Below are positions 23,950 through 36,798 of a stretch of DNA of 64,000 nt, in pieces (position 1 is the first letter of the stretch; each line of letters begins with the position of its first letter). Below the pieces are notes generated by a model, which was not told where the DNA came from, ran no database searches, and saw only the letters and a list, made by a program, of their open reading frames with translations. The translations under genes were made by a program, and so were the position numbers. The DNA comes from Enterobacter sp. 10-1 (GTDB lineage: Bacteria > Pseudomonadota > Gammaproteobacteria > Enterobacterales > Enterobacteriaceae), in assembly GCA_002270295.1 (NCBI GenBank), contig NISF01000007.1, forward strand, positions 124,540 through 188,539. Direction: 5' to 3'.

Positions 23950-25674
23950 TCAGGTTCTCTCCGTTTTGCTCAACCACATCTCGTCCATCCCGCCGCCGCG
24001 GATCTGCATCGGATACACGTGCTCGCTGCCGTCGACAGTTACATCGACGAAGACCAGACGATTATTACGCACCTGTTCCAGCGCTTCAGCCAGCTTCGGC
24101 TCAAGCTCCTGCGGCTCGTTGATGCGAATCCCTACGTGACCATACGCTTCTGCCAGGCGGACAAAATCCGGAAGTGACTCCATGTACGACTGCGAGTGAC
24201 GGCCGGAGTAAATCATGTCCTGCCACTGCTTCACCATCCCGAGATAGCGGTTATTGAGGTTCAGCACCAGAACCGGCAGTTCATACTGCAGCGCGGTGGA
24301 CAGCTCCTGGATATTCATCTGAATACTGCCGTCGCCGGTGACGCAAACAACGGTCTCCTCCGGCAGCGCCATCTTCACGCCGAGCGCCGCAGGCAGGCCG
24401 AAGCCCATCGTGCCCAGGCCGCCGGAGTTGATCCAGCGTCTTGGCTTATCAAAGGGATAATAGAGCGCGGCGAACATCTGATGCTGGCCAACGTCGGAGG
24501 TGACGTAGGCATCCCCGTTGGTCAGACGCCAGATGGTCTCGATTACCGCCTGCGGTTTGATCTTGCCGCTTTGCGTATCGTATTGCAGGCAGTGACGCGC
24601 GCGCCACTGCTCGATCTGCCGCCACCAGTCGCGGAGCTCATCCAGCGGCTGCTGCGCCTCTTCCTGCTCCAGCAGATCCAGCATCTGCTCCAGCACCTGA
24701 CGAGCATCGCCAACGATCGGCACGTCCGCCGGCACCGTTTTCGAAATTGACGTCGGATCGATGTCGATATGCAGCACCGTGGCATTCGGGCAATATTTTG
24801 CCAGATTGTTGGTCGTGCGATCGTCAAAGCGGACGCCAACGGCAAAAATCACGTCGGAATTATGCATCGTCATGTTGGCTTCGTAGGTGCCGTGCATACC
24901 CAGCATGCCCAGCGCCTGCTGGTGCGTAGCCGGGAAAGCCCCCAGCCCCATCAGCGACGAAACGACCGGCAGATTAAGTTTTTCCACCAGACGATACAGC
25001 TGCTCTTCGCATTGGGCGTTAATCGCCCCGCCGCCCACGTACACCACCGGGTGTTTGGCCGCGATCAGCGTCTGCAGAGCGCGTTTAATCTGTCCTTTAT
25101 GCCCGCTGGTCGTCGGATTATAGGAGCGCATGCTGACCGCATCCGGCCATACGTACGGCAGCTTGTTCGCCGGGTTGAGGATATCTTTCGGCAGATCGAC
25201 GACAACCGGGCCAGGACGGCCGCTGGCCGCCAGCCAGAAGGCTTTCTTCAGGACGCCGGGGATATCTTCAGTTTGCTTAACCAGGAAGCTGTGCTTTACC
25301 ACCGGCCGGGAAATACCGACCATGTCGCACTCCTGGAAAGCGTCGTAGCCAATCAGGGAAGTCGCCACCTGCCCGGAGAGGATCACCAGAGGGATAGAGT
25401 CCATGTAAGCCGTCGCAATACCGGTAATGGCGTTCGTTGCGCCGGGCCCGGAAGTCACCAGCACGACGCCGACTTCCCCCGTGGCGCGGGCGAGGCCGTC
25501 CGCCATATGTACCGCGGCCTGCTCGTGGCGGACCAAAATATGATCGATACCGCCGAGGGTATGTAACGCATCATAGATATCGAGGACCGCCCCCCCGGGA
25601 TAACCGAATACCTGCTTGACGCCCTGATCGACAAGCGACTGGACGACCATCTCGGCTCCTGACAACATCTCCAT
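23950..25674 (-). CDS. ilvI: IlvI acetolactate synthase III catalytic subunit
   Basis: ThDP-dependent synthase that makes acetolactate or acetohydroxybutyrate, the first shared step to valine, leucine and isoleucine. 574 residues, as in E. coli. Catalytic glutamate in [13 protein letters not shown] (about 47), FAD-binding middle domain, and the ThDP motif [12 protein letters not shown] (about 428-439). First gene of ilvIH, preceded by a long A+T-rich control region. Confidence 0.98.
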   Translation of the reverse strand: MEMLSGAEMVVQSLVDQGVKQVFGYPGGAVLDIYDALHTLGGIDHILVRHEQAAVHMADGLARATGEVGVVLVTSGPGATNAITGIATAYMDSIPLVILSGQVATSLIGYDAFQECDMVGISRPVVKHSFLVKQTEDIPGVLKKAFWLAASGRPGPVVVDLPKDILNPANKLPYVWPDAVSMRSYNPTTSGHKGQIKRALQTLIAAKHPVVYVGGGAINAQCEEQLYRLVEKLNLPVVSSLMGLGAFPATHQQALGMLGMHGTYEANMTMHNSDVIFAVGVRFDDRTTNNLAKYCPNATVLHIDIDPTSISKTVPADVPIVGDARQVLEQMLDLLEQEEAQQPLDELRDWWRQIEQWRARHCLQYDTQSGKIKPQAVIETIWRLTNGDAYVTSDVGQHQMFAALYYPFDKPRRWINSGGLGTMGFGLPAALGVKMALPEETVVCVTGDGSIQMNIQELSTALQYELPVLVLNLNNRYLGMVKQWQDMIYSGRHSQSYMESLPDFVRLAEAYGHVGIRINEPQELEPKLAEALEQVRNNRLVFVDVTVDGSEHVYPMQIRGGGMDEMWLSKTERT

Positions 25675-26144
25675 GGTTTGCCTCCCGGCTTATTGTTTTT
25701 AACGACAGCGGAATTCAATTTCCGCGCGTTCGCACAAATGCGCAGAATCTCGTCTTCGCATTGAGGTGAATTGACTGCCTGCCTTTACCATAACTGGTCG
25801 CTAACGGGCAGGCAATTAGCCGCCGCGGGTACGCGAGAAGTATTAAAAGAATAAAAAAGAGGATTTAATAAAAAATCAGGTGGAAAACTTCACCGACAGT
25901 AAATGGCGCAAATCATTACTCGGACAAATCGCCGTGCCGCAGGAAATCATCCATTTTTCATCTGAATCTGCGGATAGCCGAGTCCGCCAAACAGAATAAA
26001 ATTCTGCCTTACTACCCATTAACAGATAAAATCATTCGAAACGAGCCGCCGCGCTAGCCTCGGTCAACGGCAGGCCAGAATATCCCCTTTACCCGCTCAC
26101 AAAGCAGGAGCCGCGGCTCCCGTTTGTGGTTATGCAGAGACAGG
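25675..26144 (-). promoter_or_regulatory. ilvIH control region (gene-free)
   Basis: A 470-base non-coding stretch between leuO and ilvI, rich in A and T around 25840-26030. In E. coli the equivalent region carries multiple Lrp sites that activate ilvIH. Degenerate A/T-rich sites of that type are plausible here, but I cannot define them individually. Near the ilvI end an inverted repeat (25776-25783 with 25807-25814) could form a leader hairpin. No coding sequence seen. Confidence 0.55.
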
Positions 26145-27110
26145 TTAGCGCCGGCAAATACTGACCAGCAGTTCTTCCATCCACTGGTGGCCTTTATCGC
26201 GACCAGCGGCTTCGTGCCATGAAAGATAGCAGGTTCGGCTATTAACCTGCATCGGCAGAGTAACCAGCCGCAGGTTAAGCTTATCCGCGAATTCAGCCGC
26301 CAGCCAACGCGGCGCAATAGCCACCATTTGTGTTTGCGAAACCACGTTTAATACGCTGACCATCGCATTTCCCTGATAAGCAATTCGCGCCTGTTTATCG
26401 AGATTGTCATACCAGGGCTGGCTGAATGAAGCATAGCGATCCAGGGCCACAACCGCATGCTCTTCCCGATAAATGTCGTCTTCCGCCAGCAATTCGCTAA
26501 TACGCGGATGTTGACGACTGGCGACTAATACCATCTCATCGTTAAACAGCGGTACGCAGGCAAATTCAGGGCGGCGAAACTCTTCATAGCCAACCACAAA
26601 TTCAATTTCCTGATAACGTAATTGATGGTCAGTATTTTGATTCAGCGCCGATTTAAAAATCAAATGAATATTTGGCGCGGCGGCGCTAACTTTATTGAGG
26701 ATCGTTGCCGTCAAATAGTTATCCAGCGGGCTGCAAACGCACAGATTAAACACCCGATCGCTGCTTATTGGCTCAAAGCCGGAGCCCGGCAGTTCGTTCT
26801 GCACCAGCTGCAAAGCCTGACGCACCGAGCCAAACAGCTGGAACGCACGCGCCGTTGGCTGAATCCCGCGGCCATAGCGAACGAACAGCTCGTCATTAAA
26901 CATCACCTTCAGGCGCGATACGGCGTTGCTGACCGCCGGCTGCGACATCCCCAGAGACTGTGCCGCCCGGGTGATATTTTGCTCCTGCATCACCGCATCA
27001 AAGACGGTGAGCAGATTGAGATCGACCATTCGTAGCTGAGGTTTTGTCACTTCCACCGCAGGGGCTGTTTGATATTCAATACTTTCAATTATCATATCTA
27101 ATTTCACCAT
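26145..27110 (-). CDS. leuO: LeuO LysR-type regulator
   Basis: Global LysR-family activator and H-NS antagonist, divergent from leuABCD. From the ATG at 27110 (Shine-Dalgarno AAGGGA about 10 bases upstream) the protein is 321 residues. An ATG at 27095, with GGTGA upstream, would give 316, closer to the 314 of E. coli, so the start is uncertain. Winged helix at about 28-90 ([34 protein letters not shown]), then the effector domain. The C-terminal third is highly E. coli-like ([20 protein letters not shown]), while the middle is more diverged. Confidence 0.95.
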   Translation of the reverse strand: MVKLDMIIESIEYQTAPAVEVTKPQLRMVDLNLLTVFDAVMQEQNITRAAQSLGMSQPAVSNAVSRLKVMFNDELFVRYGRGIQPTARAFQLFGSVRQALQLVQNELPGSGFEPISSDRVFNLCVCSPLDNYLTATILNKVSAAAPNIHLIFKSALNQNTDHQLRYQEIEFVVGYEEFRRPEFACVPLFNDEMVLVASRQHPRISELLAEDDIYREEHAVVALDRYASFSQPWYDNLDKQARIAYQGNAMVSVLNVVSQTQMVAIAPRWLAAEFADKLNLRLVTLPMQVNSRTCYLSWHEAAGRDKGHQWMEELLVSICRR

Positions 27111-27650
27111 CAGGCTAAATTCCCTTTGCACAAGTACAGTAATTAATGCCGAAAATATCATTTAGCACGCATATGAAATTTGCAAAAGGGTAAAAATGAA
27201 TTTTAGGAATATATCAAAGTTATGATTTCGACAAAAATAAGCATGATGAGAAAATGGCCGACTCATTTTAACTATATCGATTACTTGATGGTGTTAAGTT
27301 TACTCATAACTTATAAAGATAAACAACGGCAGGAATAGTTAAATTAAATTGAAGCAGCATTAAACTATCGATTAAATATACTATTAAAATTAACATGCCG
27401 TTATCATAGATAATTAACCTGAACTCATTTTAATATATTCACAGGGTAAATATCCTCAGTCTTTTCATTAAGATGCCAGCCATTACCGCCCCGGTAACGT
27501 GACGCCTTGAATGAAAAGAAATTTATGCGAATGTTTTAAATGGTCTCGCCCCTGCCGCGGCGCCAAAAACGATTGTCGGCAAAAAAGCGCGATCTTCAGC
27601 ACAATTAGCTAATTCAGTGACAAGGTAAAAAGGCGATTTTCCCCCTCAGG
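27111..27650. other. A+T-rich leuO-leuL intergenic region
   Basis: About 540 bases with long A/T runs, especially 27170-27450, and no coding sequence that I can support. In E. coli the matching region holds the leuO promoter, is silenced by H-NS and relieved by LeuO and BglJ-RcsB. The base composition fits H-NS binding, but no individual site can be assigned with confidence. Confidence 0.6.
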
Positions 27651-27652
27651 GG

Positions 27653-27681
27653 TTGACATCAAAAGGCGTATCCAGTAACTC
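27653..27681 (+). promoter_or_regulatory. leuLABCD promoter
   Basis: TTGACA (27653-27658), 17-bp spacer, then TAACTC (27676-27681). The block ATCCAGTAACTCTAAA is the same as in the E. coli leu promoter. The leader transcript would start about 27688 and encode leuL at 27717. Confidence 0.8.
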
Positions 27682-27716
27682 TAAAGGCATATCGATTTCA
27701 TCTGGAGCATGACGCA

Positions 27717-27803
27717 ATGATTCGCAGCACTCGTTTCACCAGCCTACTACTACTAAACGCATCCAATTTGCGCGGTAGGCTGCTGGGCGACGTTAAGCGT
27801 TAG
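27717..27803 (+). CDS. leuL: LeuL leu operon leader peptide
   Basis: 28-residue leader peptide whose translation controls attenuation of leuABCD. It reads MIRSTRFTSLLLLNASNLRG and then RLLGDVKR. Residues 10-13 are four consecutive leucines, all encoded by the rare codon CTA, so scarcity of charged leucyl-tRNA stalls the ribosome there. Three more leucines follow. GGAG lies about 11 bases before the ATG. The attenuator stem follows 25 bases after the stop codon. Same length and design as E. coli LeuL. Confidence 0.93.
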   Translation: MIRSTRFTSLLLLNASNLRGRLLGDVKR

Positions 27804-27823
27804 TCATCTTCCAGTAAGACTAT

Positions 27824-27852
27824 AAAACCCGCGCCATTGCGCGGGTTTTTTT
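27824..27852 (+). terminator. leu operon attenuator
   Basis: AACCCGCGC-CATT-GCGCGGGTT stem-loop followed by a T run, 25 bases after the leuL stop. It should end transcription when the leucine codons of leuL are read without delay, and be pre-empted by an antiterminator when the ribosome stalls. Confidence 0.92.
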
Positions 27853-27897
27853 ATGCTCGTCAGCAAGGCGCCCAGGACACCGATTAAGGATTTAACC

Positions 27898-30560
<2,663 letters not shown>

Positions 30561-30562
30561 TC

Positions 30563-31963
30563 ATGGCGAAGACGTTGTATGAAAAATTGTTTGATGCTCA
30601 CGTGGTTTATGAAGCGCAAAACGAAACCCCGCTGCTGTACATCGACCGTCATCTGGTACACGAAGTAACCTCCCCGCAGGCGTTTGACGGCCTGCGCGCG
30701 CACAACCGCCAGGTACGCCAGCCGGGAAAAACCTTCGCCACCATGGATCATAACGTTTCGACTCAGACCAAAGACATCAACGCGTCCGGCGAAATGGCGC
30801 GTATTCAGATGCAGGAGCTGATTAAGAACTGTAACGAATTCGGCGTTGAGCTGTATGACCTGAACCACCCGTATCAGGGTATCGTCCACGTGATGGGCCC
30901 TGAGCAAGGCGTGACCCTGCCGGGGATGACCATCGTCTGCGGCGATTCCCATACCGCGACCCACGGCGCGTTCGGCGCGCTGGCTTTCGGCATCGGGACC
31001 TCCGAAGTCGAGCACGTGCTGGCAACTCAGACCCTGAAGCAGGGCCGCGCCAAAACGATGAAGATTGAAGTTCAGGGCCAGGCGGCCCCCGGCATCACCG
31101 CTAAAGATATCGTGCTGGCGATCATCGGCAAAACCGGCAGCGCCGGCGGTACGGGCCACGTGGTCGAATTCTGCGGCGAAGCCATTCGCAACCTGAGCAT
31201 GGAAGGCCGCATGACCCTGTGCAATATGGCCATCGAGATGGGCGCTAAAGCGGGCCTGGTGGCGCCGGACGCGACCACCTTTGATTACGTGAAGGGCCGT
31301 CTGCACGCGCCTAAAGGCGAGGACTTTAGCGAAGCGGTCGCTTACTGGGAAACCCTGACCACGGACGCCGATGCCACCTTTGACACCGTCGTCATCTTAC
31401 AGGCCGCAGAGATTGCTCCGCAGGTCACCTGGGGAACCAACCCAGGCCAGGTTATCTCCGTCACCGACATGATCCCCGATCCGGCCTCTTTCGCCGATCC
31501 GTTAGAGCGCGCGAGCGCGGAAAAAGCGCTGGCCTATATGGGCCTGAAGCCGGGCATCCCGCTGACCGAAGTCGCAATTGATAAAGTCTTTATCGGCTCC
31601 TGTACCAACTCGCGCATTGAAGACTTACGCGCGGCGGCGGAGATCGCCAAAGGACGTAAAGTGGCGCCAGGCGTGCAGGCATTAGTGGTGCCTGGCTCAG
31701 GCCCGGTGAAAGCCCAGGCGGAAGCAGAAGGCCTGGATAAAATCTTTATCGAAGCCGGTTTTGAATGGCGCCTGCCGGGCTGCTCCATGTGTCTGGCGAT
31801 GAACAACGACCGCCTGAACCCGGGCGAACGCTGCGCATCCACCAGCAACCGTAACTTTGAAGGCCGTCAGGGCCGCGGCGGACGTACCCACTTAGTCAGC
31901 CCGGCAATGGCCGCAGCGGCGGCCGTTAGCGGCCATTTTGCCGACATCCGCGACATCAAATAA
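30563..31963 (+). CDS. leuC: LeuC isopropylmalate isomerase large subunit
   Basis: Aconitase-family large subunit that isomerises 2- to 3-isopropylmalate with LeuD. 466 residues. The three [4Fe-4S] cysteines are in GSCTNSR and CSMCLAMN. Active-site histidine motif [12 protein letters not shown] (about 130-141). Tight operon spacing on both sides. Confidence 0.98.
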   Translation: MAKTLYEKLFDAHVVYEAQNETPLLYIDRHLVHEVTSPQAFDGLRAHNRQVRQPGKTFATMDHNVSTQTKDINASGEMARIQMQELIKNCNEFGVELYDLNHPYQGIVHVMGPEQGVTLPGMTIVCGDSHTATHGAFGALAFGIGTSEVEHVLATQTLKQGRAKTMKIEVQGQAAPGITAKDIVLAIIGKTGSAGGTGHVVEFCGEAIRNLSMEGRMTLCNMAIEMGAKAGLVAPDATTFDYVKGRLHAPKGEDFSEAVAYWETLTTDADATFDTVVILQAAEIAPQVTWGTNPGQVISVTDMIPDPASFADPLERASAEKALAYMGLKPGIPLTEVAIDKVFIGSCTNSRIEDLRAAAEIAKGRKVAPGVQALVVPGSGPVKAQAEAEGLDKIFIEAGFEWRLPGCSMCLAMNNDRLNPGERCASTSNRNFEGRQGRGGRTHLVSPAMAAAAAVSGHFADIRDIK

Positions 31964-31973
31964 GGAGACCATC

Positions 31974-32579
31974 ATGGCAGAGAAATTTACCCAACATACG
32001 GGCCTGGTGGTGCCGCTGGATGCCGCAAACGTCGATACCGATGCGATCATTCCCAAGCAGTTCCTGCAGAAAGTCACCCGCACCGGTTTTGGCGCGCATC
32101 TGTTCAACGACTGGCGCTTCCTCGATGATCAGGGACAGCAGCCGAATCCGGAATTCGTCCTCAACTTCCCGGAGTACAAGGGCGCCTCGATTCTGCTGGC
32201 GCGGGAAAACTTCGGCTGCGGCTCCTCGCGTGAACATGCGCCGTGGGCATTGACCGATTACGGCTTTAAAGTGGTTATCGCCCCCAGCTTTGCCGATATC
32301 TTCTACGGCAACAGCTTTAACAACCAGCTGCTGCCGGTCACGCTGAGCGACGAGCAGGTCGACGAGATGTTTAAGCTGGTGCAGGCCAACCCGGGCATTA
32401 AGTTCGAGGTGGATCTGGAAGCCGAAGTGGTTAAAGCGGGCGACAGGTCGTACAGCTTTAAAATCGACGCCTTCCGCCGCCACTGCATGCTTAACGGCCT
32501 CGATAGCATCGGCCTGACGCTGCAGCACGAAGAGGCGATCTCCGCCTACGAGAATAAGCAGCCGGCCTTTATGAACTAA
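31974..32579 (+). CDS. leuD: LeuD isopropylmalate isomerase small subunit
   Basis: Swivelling small subunit of isopropylmalate isomerase. The start [16 protein letters not shown] (ATG 31974, with AAGGAG just upstream) gives 201 residues. Substrate-loop motif [15 protein letters not shown] is present at about 78-92. Last gene of leuABCD, with a strong terminator 20 bases downstream. Confidence 0.98.
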   Translation: MAEKFTQHTGLVVPLDAANVDTDAIIPKQFLQKVTRTGFGAHLFNDWRFLDDQGQQPNPEFVLNFPEYKGASILLARENFGCGSSREHAPWALTDYGFKVVIAPSFADIFYGNSFNNQLLPVTLSDEQVDEMFKLVQANPGIKFEVDLEAEVVKAGDRSYSFKIDAFRRHCMLNGLDSIGLTLQHEEAISAYENKQPAFMN

Positions 32580-32597
32580 AGCCGCCAGCGGCTCCCC

Positions 32598-32626
32598 TGC
32601 CCGGTCCACTGACCGGGCATTTTTTT
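32598..32626 (+). terminator. leuABCD terminator
   Basis: TGCCCGGTC/GACCGGGCA 9-bp perfect stem with a 4-base loop and seven T residues, directly after leuD. It isolates the following AroD-family gene from the leu operon. Confidence 0.95.
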
Positions 32627-32675
32627 ATGCCTTCTCAGCGACAGAAGGCCTCAGGAAATACGCACAGGCGCTGAT

Positions 32676-33431
32676 ATGACGACAACCGTTACGGTGAAGA
32701 ACATCACCTTCCAGGAAGGTTCAACCCACATTTGCGTTCCGCTGATGGGCCAAACCCTCGATGAGCTGAAGGCCCGTGCCCGGGCGCTGGCGGAGGTCGA
32801 CGCCGATATTATCGAATGGCGTGCCGACGGCTTTGCGCAGGTTGGCGAAAGCGAGCAGGTAATGCTGGCGCTGGCTGACATTCGCCAGCTCCTCGCCGAT
32901 ACGCCGCTGCTGTTCACCTTCCGTAGCCAAAAAGAGGGCGGCGAGGCGCAGCTCGACGAGGCGGACTATTTTGCGCTTAACCGTCAGGTCGCGCTCAGCG
33001 GGCTGGTCGAGGTGATTGATATTGAGCTCTTCAACGATGAATCGCAGATCCGATCGCTGATCGACGATGCCCATGCCGCCGGCGTTAAGGCGATCGTCAG
33101 CAATCATGATTTCCAGAAGACGCCGCCCGAGGAAGAGATTATTCGCCGCCTCTGCCGCATGCAGGAGCTGGGCGCCGACCTGCCGAAAATAGCGGTCATG
33201 CCGCAATCTCCGCAGGATGTGCTGACGCTACTCTCCGCCACGCTGGCCATGAAAGAGAAGTACGCTACCCGCCCGATCATCACCATGTCGATGGGGAAAA
33301 TGGGCGGCATCAGCCGGGTTACCGGGCGACTGTTTGGCTCAGCGATGACGTTCGGCAGCGCGGGCCAGGCCTCCGCGCCGGGGCAAATCGCCATCCGGCA
33401 GCTGCGGGAAACGATCGATATCCTCTCCTGA
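32676..33431 (+). CDS. Type I 3-dehydroquinate dehydratase (AroD family), extra copy at leuD-setA
   Basis: Class I dehydroquinase, converting 3-dehydroquinate to 3-dehydroshikimate by a Schiff-base mechanism. 251 residues, near the 252 of E. coli AroD, with all landmarks: WRAD (E47 and R49 region), FRSQKEGG (81-89), catalytic H144 in SNHDFQKTP, Schiff-base K171 in LPKIAVMPQS, R214 and the C-terminal ASAPGQI. It looks recognisably but not closely related to E. coli AroD. The position is unusual: in E. coli aroD lies far away and leuD borders setA. A terminator separates it from leuD, so it needs its own promoter. It may be a second, possibly catabolic (quinate/shikimate), copy or a relocated housekeeping one. 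The window cannot tell. Confidence 0.93.
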   Translation: MTTTVTVKNITFQEGSTHICVPLMGQTLDELKARARALAEVDADIIEWRADGFAQVGESEQVMLALADIRQLLADTPLLFTFRSQKEGGEAQLDEADYFALNRQVALSGLVEVIDIELFNDESQIRSLIDDAHAAGVKAIVSNHDFQKTPPEEEIIRRLCRMQELGADLPKIAVMPQSPQDVLTLLSATLAMKEKYATRPIITMSMGKMGGISRVTGRLFGSAMTFGSAGQASAPGQIAIRQLRETIDILS

Positions 33432-33440
33432 ATCCTGCCG

Positions 33441-33462
33441 CCCGCGGCGTTCCGCGAGCGGG
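33441..33462. terminator. Short GC hairpin between converging aroD-like gene and setA
   Basis: CCCGC (33441-33445) pairs with GCGGG (33458-33462), with an inner GCGG/CCGC. It sits 10 bases past the dehydroquinase stop and before the setA stop. No T tract, so any terminator activity would be weak. Confidence 0.35.
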
Positions 33463-33469
33463 TAACGGG

Positions 33470-34654
33470 CTAGATATCTTTAACTTTGCAGGTCAAAAAC
33501 AGGGTGACCAGCGAAATCGCCGCAATCGCCCAGTAAACGCTGGCGTGGCCGTAGCTTTGCGACAGCGCCCCCTGCAGCACGCCGGCCAGGATTACGCCGG
33601 TGGAAATACTGTTGGTAAACAGCGTGGTGGCCGCTCCCGCGCGTCCCGGCATCAGGTCCTGAAACCACAGCATGCCAATCCCGGCGACAATACCGATAAA
33701 AATCGCGTTAAACAGCTGCAGCGCCAGCAGCGCCGTGCGGTCGTGGAACAGGATCAGCCCGGCGTAGAACAACACCCCGGCGGCCACGGCGGCGACCATC
33801 ATGCTACGCTTGCCCCAGCGTTTGACATAGTAGCCCGCAAGGATCATCGCCGGGATCTCCAGCCCGGCCGCGGTGCCCATTAAGATCCCGGCCAGGCTAT
33901 CCGGCAGGCCGAGATCGCTGCTGATCCACAGCGGCATATCGATGATGTACATGGTGTTGCAGGTCCACATCAGCGTCGAGGCGATAAACAGCATACGCAC
34001 GTTTTTATCCTGCCAGCCGCCGGCCTGCGCCACCGCGCCTGCCGCCTCCGAAGGCTGCTCCACCCGCGCCACCGACGGCAGCTTACAGGCGATCAGCGCC
34101 AGGCTAATCACAAAAATAGCGGCTGCAATGGAGAACATGGTGGTAAAGCCGTAGTTCAGCGCCAGCATAAAGGCCAGCGGCGGGCCGATAACCCACGCCA
34201 GCGACAGCTGGGCGCGCATGATTGAACTGAACATCACCACTTCCCGCGCCGAGCTGTCGGCATACTCCCGCGCCAGGGCGAACAGCTGCGGCATCGCGGC
34301 ATTGGCGATGGATGCCAGCATTACGCCGCAGGTAATCAGGGTTAAGTAGTGGCGATTAAACGCAAACAGCAGCGCGTTGCCCACGGCCATCAGACAGCAG
34401 AACATAATCAGCCGGCGGCGGTCGCCCTGGCTATCGGATCGCTTCGCCAGCGCCAGGCTGACCGCGATCCCGGCAATGGCGTTAACGGTATAAAACAGCC
34501 CGACCCAGAAAGGCTGCGCACCTACTTCGCGGCTGAGAAACAGGCTGAGCGTCGGGGCCTGCAGCGCGCCGGCAATCCCCATCATAAAAGCGACCAGCAT
34601 AAAAGCCGCGTAGACGCCGTTAAGCCGCCGCCCCATTGTCATTAACCACAGCAT
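33470..34654 (-). CDS. setA: SetA sugar efflux transporter
   Basis: Major-facilitator (12-TM) proton-driven exporter of glucosides and sugars. 394 residues against 392 in E. coli, very similar throughout (MTMGRRLNGVYAAFMLVAFM at the N-terminus; QDLMPGRAGAATTLFTN near the C-terminus). Located directly downstream of SgrS on the same strand, so in E. coli-like fashion it can be cotranscribed with the sRNA and help relieve sugar-phosphate stress. Confidence 0.97.
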   Translation of the reverse strand: MLWLMTMGRRLNGVYAAFMLVAFMMGIAGALQAPTLSLFLSREVGAQPFWVGLFYTVNAIAGIAVSLALAKRSDSQGDRRRLIMFCCLMAVGNALLFAFNRHYLTLITCGVMLASIANAAMPQLFALAREYADSSAREVVMFSSIMRAQLSLAWVIGPPLAFMLALNYGFTTMFSIAAAIFVISLALIACKLPSVARVEQPSEAAGAVAQAGGWQDKNVRMLFIASTLMWTCNTMYIIDMPLWISSDLGLPDSLAGILMGTAAGLEIPAMILAGYYVKRWGKRSMMVAAVAAGVLFYAGLILFHDRTALLALQLFNAIFIGIVAGIGMLWFQDLMPGRAGAATTLFTNSISTGVILAGVLQGALSQSYGHASVYWAIAAISLVTLFLTCKVKDI

Positions 34655-34682
34655 GTCATGTCCTTAGCACGCGAAGAAAACG

Positions 34683-35012
34683 AAAAAAGCCAGCAGAAGT
34701 CATCTGCTGGCGGGTGATTTTATACTCAATCGATTTCAGGTTACAGGCAGGCGGCCATTATGAGCGGACCGCGGCAACGCCGGGAACGTGAAAGACGACA
34801 GGTACGCACCAATACTCAGTCACACATGATGTCTGCAAGTTAACGCTCAGAGGTCGGTGACGTAACTCCCCACTGCATCAGCTCGCCGAGTATTTCCTGC
34901 TGTCGTCCTGCCATCAGGCGGGCTAGCCATGACGCATCCTGCGTCGCAGAAAAGTAGCGTTGGTAGAACTGCTTAGCGGTTGACCTCATCATATTCATCT
35001 CCTCGCTTCATC
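34683..35012 (-). ncRNA. sgrS: SgrS small RNA (sugar-phosphate stress), enlarged form
   Basis: Hfq-dependent sRNA that blocks ptsG and other sugar-transporter mRNAs when phosphosugars accumulate. The 5' end GATGAAGCGAGG matches E. coli SgrS. sgrT lies inside. The base-pairing core TGTGTGACTGAGTATTGG is intact (34809-34826). The 3' end is a GCCAGCAG/CTGCTGGC terminator stem with a six-T tail (34683-34711). Total is about 330 bases against 227 in E. coli: roughly 90 extra bases separate the pairing core from the terminator (34722-34812). Divergent from sgrR, its expected activator. Confidence 0.88.
34840..34992 (-). CDS. sgrT: SgrT small protein
   Basis: Micro-protein encoded within SgrS that, in E. 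coli, directly inhibits the glucose transporter PtsG. The reading frame is MMRSTAKQFYQRYFSATQDA and then ends TSPTSER, 50 residues (E. coli 43). The shared elements are QFYQ.YF.AT near the N-terminus and LMQW near the C-terminus. AGGAG lies 8 bases before the ATG at 34992. An in-frame ATG at 34998 is too near the Shine-Dalgarno. Confidence 0.85.
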   Translation of the reverse strand: MMRSTAKQFYQRYFSATQDASWLARLMAGRQQEILGELMQWGVTSPTSER

Positions 35013-35079
35013 GGAATCTATTATTGGCCTAATATAGGGATTAATAAATTGCTGAGTTTTCATCAGGAGTTCCCCTTTT

Positions 35080-36735
35080 ATGTCTTCCGCCCGTCTGCAA
35101 CAACAGTTCATCCGCTTATGGCAATGCTGCGAAGGCAGGTCGCAGGAGACGACGCTCAACGAGCTGGCGGAGATGCTAAGCTGTTCGCGCCGCCATATGA
35201 GAACCCTGCTGAACATGATGGAAGAGCGCGGCTGGCTAACCTGGGAGGCGGAAGCGGGACGCGGTAAGCGATCGAAGCTGGCCTTCCTTTACACCGGCCT
35301 GGCGCTGCAGCAGCAGCGGGCGGAAGATCTGCTGGAGCAGGATCGCATCGATCAGCTGGTGCAGCTGGTCGGCGATAAGGCCGCCGTGCGCCAGATGCTG
35401 GTCTCTCATCTCGGACGGAGCTTTCGCCAGGGGCGGCATATTCTGCGCGTGCTCTACTACCGGCCGATGAAAAATCTGCTCCCCGGCAGCGCTCTGCGCC
35501 GTTCGGAAAACCATATCGCCCGGCAAATCTTCAGCGCCCTGACGCGGGTAAATGAGGAAAATGGGGAACTGGAAGCCGATATTGCCCACCACTGGCAGCA
35601 GCTATCTCCCACCCACTGGCGCTTCTTTTTGCGTCCCGGCATCCACTTTCACCACGGACGCGAACTGGAAATGGAGGATGTGATCGCCTCTTTGCAGCGC
35701 AGCAACGCCCTGCCGCTCTACTCCCATATTGAGCGCATCGTCTCGCCTACCGCCTGGACGCTGGATATCCATCTGACCCAGCCGGATCGCTGGCTGCCGT
35801 GGCTGCTGGGCCAGGTTTCCGCGGTGATACTGCCGCGCGAATGGCAGTCGATGGAGAACTACTCCGCGATGCCGATCGGTACCGGGCCCTATGCGGTGGC
35901 GCGCAATAACCAAAATCAGCTAAAGATCCATGCCTTCGACGACTACTTCGGCTATCGGGCATTAATTGACGAGGTCAACGTCTGGGTGCTGCCGGAGATT
36001 GGCGAAGAGTCGAACGGCGGCTTAACCCTGCAGGGCACCACGCAGAGCGAGAAAGCCGTCGAAAGTCGTCTGGAAGAAGGCTGCTACTACCTGCTGTTTG
36101 ATTCCCGCAGCCCGCTTGGCGCCAATGCAGCCGTACGCCAGTGGCTGAGCTATCTGTTCCAGCCGGCGAACCTGCTCTATCACGCGGGCGAACATTACCA
36201 GGGCAACTGGTTCCCGGCCTACGGCCTGCTGCCGCGCTGGCACCACGCGCGCAGCCACGCCTGCGAGAAGCCCGCGGGCCTGGAGTCGGTGACGCTGACC
36301 TATTACCAGGACCATATTGAGCATCGCGCGATCGGCGGCATTATGGCGACGCTGTTAGCCGAACATCAGGTCAGGCTGGAGATTCGGGAGCTGGAATACG
36401 CGGAGTGGCATCGCGGCGAGGTTGTCAGCGATATCTGGCTAAACAGCGCCAACTTTACCCTGCCGATCGACTTTTCCCTGTTCGCCTGGCTTTATGAAGT
36501 TCCGCTCATTCGCCACTGCATCCCGATTGACTGGCAGGAGGATGCCGGCCGCTGGCATGCGGGCGAGTTAAACCCCGCAACCTGGAGTCAGCAGCTGCTG
36601 GCTAATCAAACGATCGTGCCACTGATCCACCACTGGCTGATGATCCAGGGCCAGCGCAGCATGCGCGGCGTGAGGATGAACACCCTCGGCTGGTTTGATT
36701 TTAAATCGGCGTGGTTTGCGCCGCCGGAACCGTAG
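35080..36735 (+). CDS. sgrR: SgrR transcriptional activator of SgrS
   Basis: Senses sugar-phosphate stress and activates sgrS. 551 residues, as in E. coli. An N-terminal winged helix ([30 protein letters not shown], about 26-55) is followed by a solute-binding-protein-like domain ([23 protein letters not shown]). Divergent from sgrS across 67 bases, so both promoters share a small control region, consistent with SgrR autorepression and sgrS activation. Confidence 0.97.
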   Translation: MSSARLQQQFIRLWQCCEGRSQETTLNELAEMLSCSRRHMRTLLNMMEERGWLTWEAEAGRGKRSKLAFLYTGLALQQQRAEDLLEQDRIDQLVQLVGDKAAVRQMLVSHLGRSFRQGRHILRVLYYRPMKNLLPGSALRRSENHIARQIFSALTRVNEENGELEADIAHHWQQLSPTHWRFFLRPGIHFHHGRELEMEDVIASLQRSNALPLYSHIERIVSPTAWTLDIHLTQPDRWLPWLLGQVSAVILPREWQSMENYSAMPIGTGPYAVARNNQNQLKIHAFDDYFGYRALIDEVNVWVLPEIGEESNGGLTLQGTTQSEKAVESRLEEGCYYLLFDSRSPLGANAAVRQWLSYLFQPANLLYHAGEHYQGNWFPAYGLLPRWHHARSHACEKPAGLESVTLTYYQDHIEHRAIGGIMATLLAEHQVRLEIRELEYAEWHRGEVVSDIWLNSANFTLPIDFSLFAWLYEVPLIRHCIPIDWQEDAGRWHAGELNPATWSQQLLANQTIVPLIHHWLMIQGQRSMRGVRMNTLGWFDFKSAWFAPPEP

Positions 36736-36798
36736 AGCCTTGCCACCTGACGCTGAAGCACTTTCGGTCCGCTAACAAAATCATTACACTGGTCGCCG

